This document shows positions 45,036-53,506 of a stretch of DNA of 64,000 nucleotides, one piece after another. Position 1 is the first letter of the stretch; each line of letters begins with the position of its first letter. Location of the stretch: positions 2,420,001-2,484,000 of the forward strand of contig NZ_CP046056.1 in the NCBI RefSeq assembly GCF_016132445.1. Direction: 5' to 3'. The notes below the pieces were generated by a model that saw only the letters and a list, made by a program, of their open reading frames with translations, had not been told where the DNA came from and ran no database searches. This DNA comes from Venatoribacter cucullus (lineage in GTDB: Bacteria; Pseudomonadota; Gammaproteobacteria; Pseudomonadales; Oceanobacteraceae). The translations under genes were made by a program, and so were the position numbers.

Positions 45036-46130
45036 TCAGCCTCCGGGCGTCTCGCTGGCCACCCGCTTGACCCGCGGCGTCAGCTGACAAAACAGTTCAT
45101 AACTGATGGTGCCGCACAGGGCAGCAATGCGGTCGACACTCAGGTGTTCGCCCCACAACTCCACCGGGCTGCCGATCTGCGCGGCCGGATGGTCGGTAAT
45201 ATCGACGGTAATCATATCCATCGCCACACGGCCGATCAGCGGGCATTCAACGCCGTCCACCAGCACCGGCGTACCAGAGGGCGCATGGCGCGGATAGCCA
45301 TCGCCATAACCAATGGCCACCACCCCAACGCGGGTATCACGCGCGGCCTGCCAGTCACCGCCATAGCCCACCCGCTCACCGGCCGGCACGCTGTGAGTAC
45401 TGATTAACTGCGACTGCAGGGTCATCACGGCTTTTAAACCCAGCTCGGCGGCGCTGCGGTAATTCAGCGGTGAACTGCCGTACAGCATAATGCCGGGGCG
45501 ACTGATGGCATCGGTAACCGGCTGCCCGGCCCAGATCTTTTCGGTGAATAAACCGGCACTGTTGCTGAAACTGGCCGGCACCGGCCAGGGCTGTGATGCC
45601 AGTAATTCCAGCTGTGCCGCCAGCGCCGGGCTTTGCCATTCATCGGCGCTGGAGAAATGCGACATCACCATCTGCAGCTGCAGGCCACTGTCCTGCTGAA
45701 TACGCTCAATAATGGCCGGCGCCTGCGCCGGACGGAACCCCAGCCGGTTCATACCGCTGTTGATTTTCAGCCACACCGCCACCGGCTGCGCCAGTTTGGC
45801 GGCGGCGCGGTCGGCCAGCTGCTGTTCGTGGTGCAGCGCCAGCTGCAGATTCAGCTCAGCAGCCTGCTGCCATTCCTGTGCATCATAAGCGCCCTGCAAC
45901 ACCAGCACCGGCCGCTGAATACCGGCCTCACGCAGGGTAACCGCCTCGTCCACACAGGCCACGGCAAAGCCATCGGCGCTGCCCAGCGCGCGGGCGCAAT
46001 TGACCAGACCATGGCCATAACCATTGGCTTTGATCACAGCGTAAGCTTTACCGTCGGCATGGGAACGGGCGATATCGTAGTTATGGCGCAGATGCGACCA
46101 ATTGAGCAAAGCGCGGGTGGGACGTGTCAT
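45036..46130 (-). CDS. alr: Alanine racemase
   Basis: A 364-residue PLP enzyme making D-alanine for peptidoglycan. The PLP lysine is Lys34 in YAVIKANGYGHG, and the second catalytic base, a tyrosine, is in RVGYGGDW. Other landmarks are KINSGMNRLGF, SNSAGLF, RPGIMLYG and IGRVAMDMITVDI. The ATG at 46130 is preferred over an upstream frame extension of 14 residues, which is hydrophobic but family-unlike. Downstream it is coupled to the yjbR-like gene. Confidence 0.94.
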   Translation of the reverse strand: MTRPTRALLNWSHLRHNYDIARSHADGKAYAVIKANGYGHGLVNCARALGSADGFAVACVDEAVTLREAGIQRPVLVLQGAYDAQEWQQAAELNLQLALHHEQQLADRAAAKLAQPVAVWLKINSGMNRLGFRPAQAPAIIERIQQDSGLQLQMVMSHFSSADEWQSPALAAQLELLASQPWPVPASFSNSAGLFTEKIWAGQPVTDAISRPGIMLYGSSPLNYRSAAELGLKAVMTLQSQLISTHSVPAGERVGYGGDWQAARDTRVGVVAIGYGDGYPRHAPSGTPVLVDGVECPLIGRVAMDMITVDITDHPAAQIGSPVELWGEHLSVDRIAALCGTISYELFCQLTPRVKRVASETPGG

Positions 46131-46249
46131 GAGCGTGGGAACAGCCGGCAAAAAGAGTACAATAGCGCGCACCGGTAACGATCACCAGAGCGGCTGCGGG
46201 GTTGGCATTATGTCAGGCCCGCCGCGCAAACTCATTACGGAAATACCTC

Positions 46250-47431
46250 ATGCCCAGCCACCCGCTGTTCAGCGATAAAACCATTGCCCTGTCGGCCACT
46301 CTGGCCGCCACCATCGGGCTGGAAGAAGCCGTGCTGTTAACGGTGCTGAACGATGCTGCCAGCCTGCAAAGCCAGGCCTGGGCGCGGCTGGGCAAACAGG
46401 CGCTGCGCCAGCAGCTGCCGTTCTGGGACGATGTTACCATCCGCCGTATTCTGCAAAACCTGCTCGATAAGGGCCTGTTAACCTTAAGCGGGCCGATGTT
46501 TCCCGATGCCGAAGGCCTGATGTTCAGCTTTACCCCACCGGCCGGCCAGCCCCAGGCCAGCGCCCCGGCACCGCAGCCGCGTCCGGCGGTTGCAGAACCC
46601 CGGCCCCGCCCGGCCACGGCAACGCCGATGAACCCGCCGGCAGCACCGCCGGCCAACCTGAAACAACCACTGCCGGAACGCTGGCGCCCCAACACCGAAA
46701 CCCTGCAGCGGCTGGAACAGCACGGCATTCCGGCCAGTTTCAGCTGGAGCCAGCTGGATGCCTTTTTATTGCAGGGCCACGAGCAGGGCGCCAATCGCAA
46801 CGACTGGAACGTGCGCTTTTTCCGCCATGTAAAAAGCCAGTGGGTGTTTGCCCGCAATGATGCCGCGCGTCAGCAACAACGCCTGCAGGGTACGTTCAAC
46901 CCGCAACAGGAAGATGCCCTGCCCATCCGCCACGACTGGCAACCGCACGAAGATGCCCTGCAGATTCTGCAGCGCGCCGGCATTGACCCGCAGTTTATTG
47001 CCGATGCCGTGCCCGAGTTTGTACTCTACTGGGTGGAACGCGGCGATGTGAGCAAAACCTGGAACAGCAAATTTATTCAGCACGTGCGGCAGCAATGGGC
47101 CCGGTTCAGCGCCTCGGCCGAACATTCATCGCTGCCCACCCGCATTACCGATAACTGGCAACCATCGCCGGACTGTTTCGATATTCTGGCCATGGCCCAC
47201 ATTGACCGGCAGTTCGCCGAACAGCGGGTGCCGGAATTTGTGCTGTACTGGCGCGATTCCAACCAGGTGCACAACAGCTGGAACAGCCGCTTTCTGCAAT
47301 ATGTAAAACAACAATGGGGCAAACGTCTGGCCCAGCCGTCAGGAGACACCAATGGACAGCAAGCAACTGCTCAACCGGGTTACACAACAGCTGCAGCAAG
47401 CGTCCAGCGCCTTAAAGACACCAACTGGTGA
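46250..47431 (+). CDS. DnaT-like primosomal protein with three DnaT domains
   Basis: A 393-residue replication protein. Residues about 1-90 look like a winged-helix domain (IGLEEAVLLTVLND, IRRILQNLLDKGLLTL). A proline-rich linker (about 100-150) leads to three copies of the DnaT C-terminal ssDNA-binding domain, near 160-215, 235-290 and 305-365. Copies two and three both show FVLYW followed by WNSKF or WNSRF and a terminal QQW; the first is more diverged (WNVRFFRHVKSQW). E. coli DnaT has one such domain. The last 80 nt overlap the next gene in another frame. A role in loading DnaB during initiation or restart is inferred. Confidence 0.8.
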   Translation: MPSHPLFSDKTIALSATLAATIGLEEAVLLTVLNDAASLQSQAWARLGKQALRQQLPFWDDVTIRRILQNLLDKGLLTLSGPMFPDAEGLMFSFTPPAGQPQASAPAPQPRPAVAEPRPRPATATPMNPPAAPPANLKQPLPERWRPNTETLQRLEQHGIPASFSWSQLDAFLLQGHEQGANRNDWNVRFFRHVKSQWVFARNDAARQQQRLQGTFNPQQEDALPIRHDWQPHEDALQILQRAGIDPQFIADAVPEFVLYWVERGDVSKTWNSKFIQHVRQQWARFSASAEHSSLPTRITDNWQPSPDCFDILAMAHIDRQFAEQRVPEFVLYWRDSNQVHNSWNSRFLQYVKQQWGKRLAQPSGDTNGQQATAQPGYTTAAASVQRLKDTNW

Positions 47432-48011
47432 GGCGGTAAAAGAAGCCACCATTGAACAGAAAGAAGCCATTAACCAGATCTTCGAGCTGTTCCGCTTCAA
47501 CTATCACAACCAGTTTCTGAAGGCTTTTCCCGACCATGACACCATGGTGATGGCCAAGCGCCTGTGGGCGCGGTTGCTGTGCGATTACAGTGGCGCCGTC
47601 ATCATGCGCGCCGCCGAGCGGGCAGTAAAAGAAAGCAGCTGGCTGCCCAATGTGCACGAAGTGCTGGCGCGCTGCGATGTCGCCGATACCTTTGGTCTGC
47701 CCTCCGCGCACGCCGCCTATATGGAAGCCTGCCGCGCGCCGTCGCCGAAAAAAGACTTCGCCTGGAGCCACCCGGCGGTGTATTTCGCCGGCCGCGCCAC
47801 CGACTGGTTTTTCCTTGCCAATACGCCCGAACAACAGGCGTTTCCGGTGTTTCAGCGCAATTATGAGATTCTGCTGCAACGCCTGCAGAACGGCGAAAAC
47901 CTGGAACTGGATATCGCCCCGGCGTTACCGGAAACCGTGGCCGTCAGCCTGCCCCGCGACGAACAGCGCCAGCGCCTGCAAGCCTTGAAGCAGCTGATCG
48001 AACGCCATTAA
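47352..48011 (+). CDS. Phage lambda P-like helicase loader
   Basis: A 219-residue protein resembling replication protein P of lambdoid phages (QIFELFRFNYHNQFLKAFPD, AKRLWARLLCDYSGAVIMRAAERAVKESSWLPNVHEVLARC). Lambda P loads the DnaB helicase. An AGGAG lies just before the ATG, so the 80-nt overlap with the DnaT-like gene is real. No phage structural gene is near, and the neighbours are housekeeping genes, so it looks like a resident chromosomal loader. A DnaC- or DciA-type alternative is not seen in the window. Confidence 0.75.
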   Translation: MDSKQLLNRVTQQLQQASSALKTPTGEAVKEATIEQKEAINQIFELFRFNYHNQFLKAFPDHDTMVMAKRLWARLLCDYSGAVIMRAAERAVKESSWLPNVHEVLARCDVADTFGLPSAHAAYMEACRAPSPKKDFAWSHPAVYFAGRATDWFFLANTPEQQAFPVFQRNYEILLQRLQNGENLELDIAPALPETVAVSLPRDEQRQRLQALKQLIERH

Positions 48012-48062
48012 TCATCCACAGGGCGTTTCGGGAACCCAATAACCCGCCACGCCGCCTGCCCC

Positions 48063-48079
48063 TGCGACACAGTGTCGCA
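48063..48079. promoter_or_regulatory. 17-bp perfect palindrome upstream of the copper receptor gene
   Basis: TGCGACAC-A-GTGTCGCA is perfectly symmetric and lies 65 bp before the start codon, a position suited to an operator. I do not recognise the regulator. No T tract follows, so it is not a terminator. Confidence 0.55.
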
Positions 48080-48144
48080 TCCCCGCTGTCCTTGTCCTTT
48101 GTTAACCTGCGCACCGTTTTCAAAGATCACCACAAGGAAGCTTT

Positions 48145-50166
48145 ATGCTCGCGTCGCGTCTGCATCCGTTAGCCCTGAGTATTGCCCTGGCCAGCAGCCT
48201 GCCGGTTCTGGCCGACAGCCAACTGGACCCGGTGGTGGTGACAGCCCCGGCCATGAATGAAGTGTTAACTGTGGTCACCGACCCGAAAGCCCCGCGCCAG
48301 CCGGTACCCGCCCACGATGGTGCCGACCTGCTTAAAAGCATCCCGGGCTTTGCCGTAATCCGCAAAGGCGGCACCGATGGCGACCCGTTATTCCGTGGTA
48401 TGGCGGCCTCGCGCCTGAGCATTCTGCTGGATGGTGAAACCATCCTCGGCGGTTGCGGCAACCGCATGGACCCGCCCACGGCCTATGTGTTCCCGGAAGA
48501 ATACGACAGCGTCACCATCCTGAAAGGCCCGCAAAGTGTGAAACACGCCAGCGGCAGCAGCGCCGGCACGGTGATGTTTGAACGCGCCAAACCCGATTTC
48601 AGCACCAACCCCCTGCAGGGTTATGTCAGCCTGCTGGGCGGCAGCTTTGGCCGTAATGATCAGGTGGCGCAGATTCTGGCCGGCGGCGACCAGGGCTATA
48701 TCCGCCTCAACGGCACCCGCAGCGATGCCGATAATTACGACGATGGCGACGGCAACGAAGTGCATTCTGCCTACACCCGCTGGAGCACCAGCGCGCAGCT
48801 GGGCTGGACGCCGGATGCAGACACCACCGTTGAACTGAGCGCGGCGAAAAGCGACGGCGAAGCCGCTTACGGCGACCGCGGCATGGACGGCACCGCCTTT
48901 GACCGCACCAATATTGGCTTAAGTTACGAACAGAACAACCTGTCGCCGTTAGTGGCGCAGGTAAAAGCGCGCATTTATCACAACTACGTCGATCATGTGA
49001 TGGATAACTACAGTCTGCGCGATGTCCTGCCAACGGCAACTAAAATGGTCTCCAACCCGGACCGCGAAACTCAGGGCGCTACCGCCAGCACCGAACTGAA
49101 CCTGTCTGACCGCCTGACCCTGGAACTGGGCGCGGAGCATCAGCGTAACGAGCACAGCCTGCGCAAAGCCATGAGCATGGTGGCCGGCGATGCCGCAGCT
49201 GACCCGGATTATCAGAGCCAGACCCGCATCGATGATATGCGTTTCACCAGCAACGCCCTGTTTGCCGAAGCCACTCAGCAACTGGATGGCGGTAACAGTC
49301 TGCACGCCGGCCTGCGCGTTACCCGTGACGAAGCCGAAGACTTACGCAGCGGAAAAACCACCAGCAGCACAGAAGATAACCAGTGGCTGACCAGCGCCTT
49401 TGCCCGTTATGAGCAGCAGCTGAACAGCAATACCCGCAGCTATATTGGCCTGGGTTATACCGAACGGGCGGCGGATTACTGGGAACGTACCCGCAACCCG
49501 GAGGCCACCTCCAGCATGATGACCGGCAGCGCCAGCACCTTTGCGCTGAACCCGGAACAAACCACCCAGCTGGATATCGGCCTGGTGTACAGCAGCACGG
49601 ATATCAAAGCCTCGGTGTCGGCGTTTTACGCCCACCACAACGATTACATTCTGATTGAAAAACTCAGCGCGGTTGCCAGCGATGCGCGCAATATCCGCGC
49701 CACTACATTGGGCACCGAAGCCGACCTGAGCTGGCGTTTCGCCCCCAACTGGACCAGCACCAGCACCCTGGCCTGGGTGTACGGTGACAACGACAATGAA
49801 GACCGCGCCCTGGGCCAGATGCCGGCGCCGGAACTGCGTTTAGGTCTGAATTATGCACAAGGAAAATGGACGGCCGGTGGCCTGTGGCGCGGTGTGGCGC
49901 AGCAGTCCCGCGTCGCGGTTAATCAGGGCAATATTGTGGGGCAGGATATCGACGAAACCAGCGCCTACGCCGTGTTCTCATTGCACGCCGGTTATCAGGC
50001 GATGGAAAACCTGCTGGTCACCGCCGGTATTGATAACCTGTTCGACCGTACTTACGCCGAACATATATCCCGCAATGGCGCGACGGTGCCGGGCTACGAT
50101 GTAACCACCGACCGCATTAACGAACCGGGCCGGAATCTGTGGCTGAAGGCGCAATATAATTTTTGA
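48145..50166 (+). CDS. TonB-dependent copper receptor (OprC/NosA-like)
   Basis: A 673-residue outer-membrane receptor. A signal peptide (to about SLPVLA-DS) is followed by a TonB-box-like DPVVVTAP, a plug domain (LLKSIPGFAVIRKGGTDGDP, LDGETILGGCGNRMDPP, ILKGPQSVKHASG) and a 22-strand barrel ending WLKAQYNF. The plug segment with GGTDGDP and NRMDPPTAY is typical of OprC-like copper receptors, and acidic, histidine and methionine residues are plentiful. AAGGAAG precedes the ATG. It is a single gene behind a palindrome. Confidence 0.87.
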   Translation: MLASRLHPLALSIALASSLPVLADSQLDPVVVTAPAMNEVLTVVTDPKAPRQPVPAHDGADLLKSIPGFAVIRKGGTDGDPLFRGMAASRLSILLDGETILGGCGNRMDPPTAYVFPEEYDSVTILKGPQSVKHASGSSAGTVMFERAKPDFSTNPLQGYVSLLGGSFGRNDQVAQILAGGDQGYIRLNGTRSDADNYDDGDGNEVHSAYTRWSTSAQLGWTPDADTTVELSAAKSDGEAAYGDRGMDGTAFDRTNIGLSYEQNNLSPLVAQVKARIYHNYVDHVMDNYSLRDVLPTATKMVSNPDRETQGATASTELNLSDRLTLELGAEHQRNEHSLRKAMSMVAGDAAADPDYQSQTRIDDMRFTSNALFAEATQQLDGGNSLHAGLRVTRDEAEDLRSGKTTSSTEDNQWLTSAFARYEQQLNSNTRSYIGLGYTERAADYWERTRNPEATSSMMTGSASTFALNPEQTTQLDIGLVYSSTDIKASVSAFYAHHNDYILIEKLSAVASDARNIRATTLGTEADLSWRFAPNWTSTSTLAWVYGDNDNEDRALGQMPAPELRLGLNYAQGKWTAGGLWRGVAQQSRVAVNQGNIVGQDIDETSAYAVFSLHAGYQAMENLLVTAGIDNLFDRTYAEHISRNGATVPGYDVTTDRINEPGRNLWLKAQYNF

Positions 50167-50201
50167 AATAACGCACTCTAACAAGCTGATCATGCGGCTA
50201 T

Positions 50202-50295
50202 TTTGAGGAACTGTTAGCAGACCGTATGCCGCAGGGAAGCGGCATTCGAGCGTCCACGGAAGGATTCACAGCGAGTCTGCTAACAGTCCCTCAAA
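50202..50295. repeat. 94-bp element with 21-bp terminal inverted repeats
   Basis: The ends pair over 21 bp with one mismatch: TTTGAGGAACTGTTAGCAGAC at the left (21 nt, 50202-50222) and its near-complement at 50275-50295. Inside is a hairpin ATGCCGC/GCGGCAT (50226-50245). It lies between the TonB receptor and the convergent acetyltransferase gene. It has no coding capacity and resembles a dispersed palindromic or MITE-like unit; copies elsewhere cannot be checked here. Confidence 0.65.
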
Positions 50296-50328
50296 CGTAG
50301 ACGCAGAACCTGAATAGTCGATCAACTT

Positions 50329-50859
50329 TCAGCGACGATCCGTCGCCAGAAAACTCCACAATTCCAGATCAACACTGCGGCCTTCAAATTCCAGTTGCGC
50401 CGGCAGGCACCCCTCGCGCTGAAAGCCCAAAGCCTGTAAGCGCTGCTGCTGTAACTCATGGCCCGCTTCCAGCCGCATTTCGATGCGGTGCAAACCCAGT
50501 TCGGTAAAGGCGTAATTCAACACCGCCGGCACGATCTGCTGCAGGTCGGCCAGGCTGACGCTGGCCGGGAATTCCCACTGTAAGCGGGCGCAGCGCTGCA
50601 GCCAGTTAATATTCTGAATACCGATGCGGCCGATTAACTCACCGGCATTATTTTCCACCAGCCAGAATGCCGCTTCGCGGGTTTCAAAGCGCATCGCCAC
50701 GCGGCGCAGTTCATCCAGAGCCTGTGCCGCTACGGTTAACGGCAGGCGCGGAATATGCGCGGCAACTTCGGCATCGTTCAGCAGCACAAAGAGTGCCTCA
50801 TTATCCTGTTCGGTCACCGGTAAACGTAAGGAAAAACCGCCCGCAGTAAAATTCCACAT
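50329..50859 (-). CDS. GNAT-family acetyltransferase (RimJ/RimL-like)
   Basis: A 176-residue N-acetyltransferase using acetyl-CoA. The family pattern is seen in AAFWLVENNAGELIGRIGIQNI, RCARLQWEFPA and the later FTELGLHRIEMRLEAGHE. Acetylation of ribosomal proteins or other amines is typical; the target is unknown. It overlaps the stop of the preceding GNAT gene by one base (TGATG-like junction), so the two form an operon. Confidence 0.82.
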   Translation of the reverse strand: MWNFTAGGFSLRLPVTEQDNEALFVLLNDAEVAAHIPRLPLTVAAQALDELRRVAMRFETREAAFWLVENNAGELIGRIGIQNINWLQRCARLQWEFPASVSLADLQQIVPAVLNYAFTELGLHRIEMRLEAGHELQQQRLQALGFQREGCLPAQLEFEGRSVDLELWSFLATDRR

Positions 50860-51470
50860 CAGGCATTACCTCCGTTACCACTGAATGATTTGTCCAGGTT
50901 CTGACCCGGGTTATCCTGCTCCCCCAGACGCCCGGCTTTGGGTTTTTCTTCGGCGCGCAGTAAATGGTATTGCTGCACATCGGCAAAGCCGTCGTTACCG
51001 ACGCGCCAGCCATCACGCAACGTGGCGCACAGGCTGAAACCCATGCTTGCCAGCATGCTGGTAATGGCCGGGTTCTGACCCTGAATCCACTGATAACCGA
51101 AATTGCGCAGGTGATATTTCTGCGCCAGAAAATCCATGCACACCTGCAAGGCGGCCTGCCGCTGTTCAATGTTCAGCGCCGGTAAACCATCGACGCGCAT
51201 CATCACGCGCAGTTGTGACGGCTGCCAGTCAAACGCGCTGACCATACCAACCACCGCGCCGTCGACTTCCAGCAACCACATCATGCCGCGCTGGGTGGCG
51301 GCCATCTGCACGCTGTAATCGACCAGCCGGCTCATTGCTTCGCTGTTATCGGGAATGCTCTGGCCGGGTAATTCCGGCTGCTGATACAACGCCAGCAGGG
51401 CGTCGGCATCGTCATAGTCCAGCGGCCGCACACGGCCACCGTTAAACGCTAACTCAGGGGTAAATTTCAT
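50859..51470 (-). CDS. GNAT-like acetyltransferase
   Basis: A 203-residue protein with GNAT features: NGGRVRPLDYDDADALLAL at the start, MMWLLEVDGAVVGMVSAFDW, and RQAALQVCMDFLAQKYHLRNFGYQ. The last 30 residues (KPKAGRLGEQDNPGQ) are polar and probably disordered. It lies immediately upstream of a second GNAT gene and downstream of dnaB. Similarity to Gcn5 proteins is weaker than for its neighbour. Confidence 0.72.
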   Translation of the reverse strand: MKFTPELAFNGGRVRPLDYDDADALLALYQQPELPGQSIPDNSEAMSRLVDYSVQMAATQRGMMWLLEVDGAVVGMVSAFDWQPSQLRVMMRVDGLPALNIEQRQAALQVCMDFLAQKYHLRNFGYQWIQGQNPAITSMLASMGFSLCATLRDGWRVGNDGFADVQQYHLLRAEEKPKAGRLGEQDNPGQNLDKSFSGNGGNA

Positions 51471-51523
51471 ACTATTTCCTGCTCACAGCAACCGCACCGG
51501 CGATCCGCCGGGCGGTTCAGACA

Positions 51524-52912
51524 TCAGTATTCGTCGTCGCCGCCTTCATAGCCGCGCGCCAGATTTTCAAACCGGGTGTATTTACCGATAAACGCCAGCC
51601 GGTCAATACCGATGGGGCCGTTACGGTGTTTACCGGTAATAATTTCCGCCACGCCTTTATCGGGGGAGTCTTCGTTATACACTTCGTCGCGGTAAATAAA
51701 CTGAATAATATCGGCGTCCTGCTCGATGGCACCGGATTCCCGCAGGTCAGACATCACCGGGCGTTTATTCGGCCGTTGCTCCAGCGAGCGGTTGAGCTGC
51801 GACAGGGCAATCATCGGACAATTAAATTCTTTGGCGATGGCTTTCAGGGTACGGGAAATTTCCGAAATTTCCTGGGTACGGCCTTCGCTTTTGCCGGATA
51901 CCCGCATTAATTGCAGGTAGTCGACCATGATCATGGCCAGATCATTATTATTTTCACGATACACCTTACGCGCCCGGGCGCGCATTTCCTGCGGCGTTAA
52001 GGCCGGCGTATCGTCAATGTACAGCGGCAGGTCTTTTAATAAATTTACCGCGGCGGATAATTTCGGCCAGTCTTCATCAATTAATTTGCCGGAACGGATA
52101 CGGGTCTGGTCGATCTTGCCAATCGACGACAGCATACGCATCACGATGGATTCCGACGGCATTTCCATACTGAACACCAGGCACGGGCGTTTGGTCGCCA
52201 GCAGCGCATTTTCCACCAGATTCATGGAATAAGTGGTTTTACCCATGGAGGGACGCGCCGCCACAATCACCAGGTCGGCTTTTTGCAGGCCCGAGGTGCG
52301 GGCGTCAATTTCGGTAAAGCCGGTGGTTAAACCCGTTAAGCCATCGGGTTGCTCAAACATCCGCTCAAGGGTTTCGAGGGTGTTTTTCAGAATCGGCCCT
52401 ACCGCCTGCGGGCCGCCGTCTTTGCGGCTGCCTTCAGCGATCAGGGCAATGGCTTTTTCAGCATCGGAAATCAGCGTCAGCGAGCTTTCGCCTTCAGTTT
52501 CGTAGGCGCGCTGCATAATGTCGGTGGCGGCTTCAATCAGGCGCCGCTGCTGCGACCGTTCGCGCACGATTTCGGCGTACGCCGCGCAGTTATCAATGGA
52601 CGGAGTCATGTCCACCAGCCGGCTTAAATATCCAGGCCCGCCGGCTTTTTCCAGTTGCGCGCGTTCTTCCAGCTCTTCGGAAACGGTCACCACATCGATG
52701 GGCTGTTCCTGCGCCACCAGATGCTGAATGGCACGGAAAATCAGCCGGTGATCATGGCGGTAAAAATCATTGTCCTGCAGGGTTTCGGCCACCGTTTCCC
52801 AGGCGCGTTCGTCCAGCATCAGCGAACCCAGTACCGACTGTTCGGCTTCCACCGAATGCGGTGGCGTACGCTGACTGGCGGTCTGTTGATCGGAGTTGTA
52901 ATCGTCGCTCAT
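51524..52912 (-). CDS. dnaB: Replicative DNA helicase DnaB
   Basis: A 462-residue hexameric helicase that unwinds DNA 5' to 3' at the fork. The N-terminal domain (PHSVEAEQSVLGSLMLDERAW) and the RecA-like motor with Walker A ARPSMGKTT, Walker B MIMVDYLQLM and the C-terminal ALSQLNRSLEQRPNKRP are intact. Length is normal and no intein is present. It lies downstream of rplI beyond a terminator, and about 3.5 kb from the DnaT-like/P-like loader genes. Confidence 0.97.
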   Translation of the reverse strand: MSDDYNSDQQTASQRTPPHSVEAEQSVLGSLMLDERAWETVAETLQDNDFYRHDHRLIFRAIQHLVAQEQPIDVVTVSEELEERAQLEKAGGPGYLSRLVDMTPSIDNCAAYAEIVRERSQQRRLIEAATDIMQRAYETEGESSLTLISDAEKAIALIAEGSRKDGGPQAVGPILKNTLETLERMFEQPDGLTGLTTGFTEIDARTSGLQKADLVIVAARPSMGKTTYSMNLVENALLATKRPCLVFSMEMPSESIVMRMLSSIGKIDQTRIRSGKLIDEDWPKLSAAVNLLKDLPLYIDDTPALTPQEMRARARKVYRENNNDLAMIMVDYLQLMRVSGKSEGRTQEISEISRTLKAIAKEFNCPMIALSQLNRSLEQRPNKRPVMSDLRESGAIEQDADIIQFIYRDEVYNEDSPDKGVAEIITGKHRNGPIGIDRLAFIGKYTRFENLARGYEGGDDEY

Positions 52913-52946
52913 GCTGTTATTCCAGACGTTTTCAGAAACGGAACCA

Positions 52947-52985
52947 ATAAAAAAGGCACTATCAGCGGGTGGCTAATAGTGCCTT
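52947..52985 (-). terminator. Terminator after rplI
   Basis: A 10-bp stem AAGGCACTAT/ATAGTGCCTT with a 13-nt loop and a T run on the minus strand separates rplI from dnaB. Confidence 0.85.
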
Positions 52986-53032
52986 ATTCTGCCAGTGGCT
53001 GCCAGTCGGCGGCCACCCCGCAGCAACCGTTA

Positions 53033-53479
53033 TTACTCGGCTACAACGTGCAGTTTCAGTACAGCGTTCACTTCCGGGTGCAGGTGAATAGCGATATCGA
53101 ATTCACCCAGCGCGCGGATCGGGCCTTCCGGCAGACGTACTTCAGCTTTGGTCACTTCAACACCAGCCTGGCTTACCAGGTCAGCGATGTCGCGGTTGCC
53201 CAGAGAACCGAACAGTTTGCCTTCGTCACCGGCTTTAACGGCAACAGACACTTCGATTTCTTCGATCTTGGCAGCGCGGGCCTGAGCGTCGGCCAGCTTG
53301 GCAGCAGACTGAGCTTCCAGTTCGGCACGACGGGTTTCGAACTGTTCTACGTTGATTTTGGTAGCCGGTACAGCTTTGCCCTGCGGGAACAGGAAGTTAC
53401 GCGCATAGCCCGGACGTACATTAACGGTATCGCCCAGTGCACCCAGGTTGGCTACTTTTTCTAACAGAATGATTTTCAT
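53033..53479 (-). CDS. rplI: Ribosomal protein bL9
   Basis: A 148-residue large-subunit protein. The N-terminal rRNA-binding domain [19 protein letters not shown], with [15 protein letters not shown], is followed by the long helix ([20 protein letters not shown]) and the C-terminal domain ([16 protein letters not shown]). It ends the rpsF-rpsR-DUF2232-rplI set, a standard gammaproteobacterial order. Confidence 0.97.
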   Translation of the reverse strand: MKIILLEKVANLGALGDTVNVRPGYARNFLFPQGKAVPATKINVEQFETRRAELEAQSAAKLADAQARAAKIEEIEVSVAVKAGDEGKLFGSLGNRDIADLVSQAGVEVTKAEVRLPEGPIRALGEFDIAIHLHPEVNAVLKLHVVAE

Positions 53480-53506
53480 AATAAATTCCTCATTACAGGG
53501 TCACGG

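Noticed and set aside
46250-48011. Prophage remnant
   Set aside because: Only replication-loader genes are present; flanks are alr and a TonB receptor, with no integrase, repressor or structural genes.
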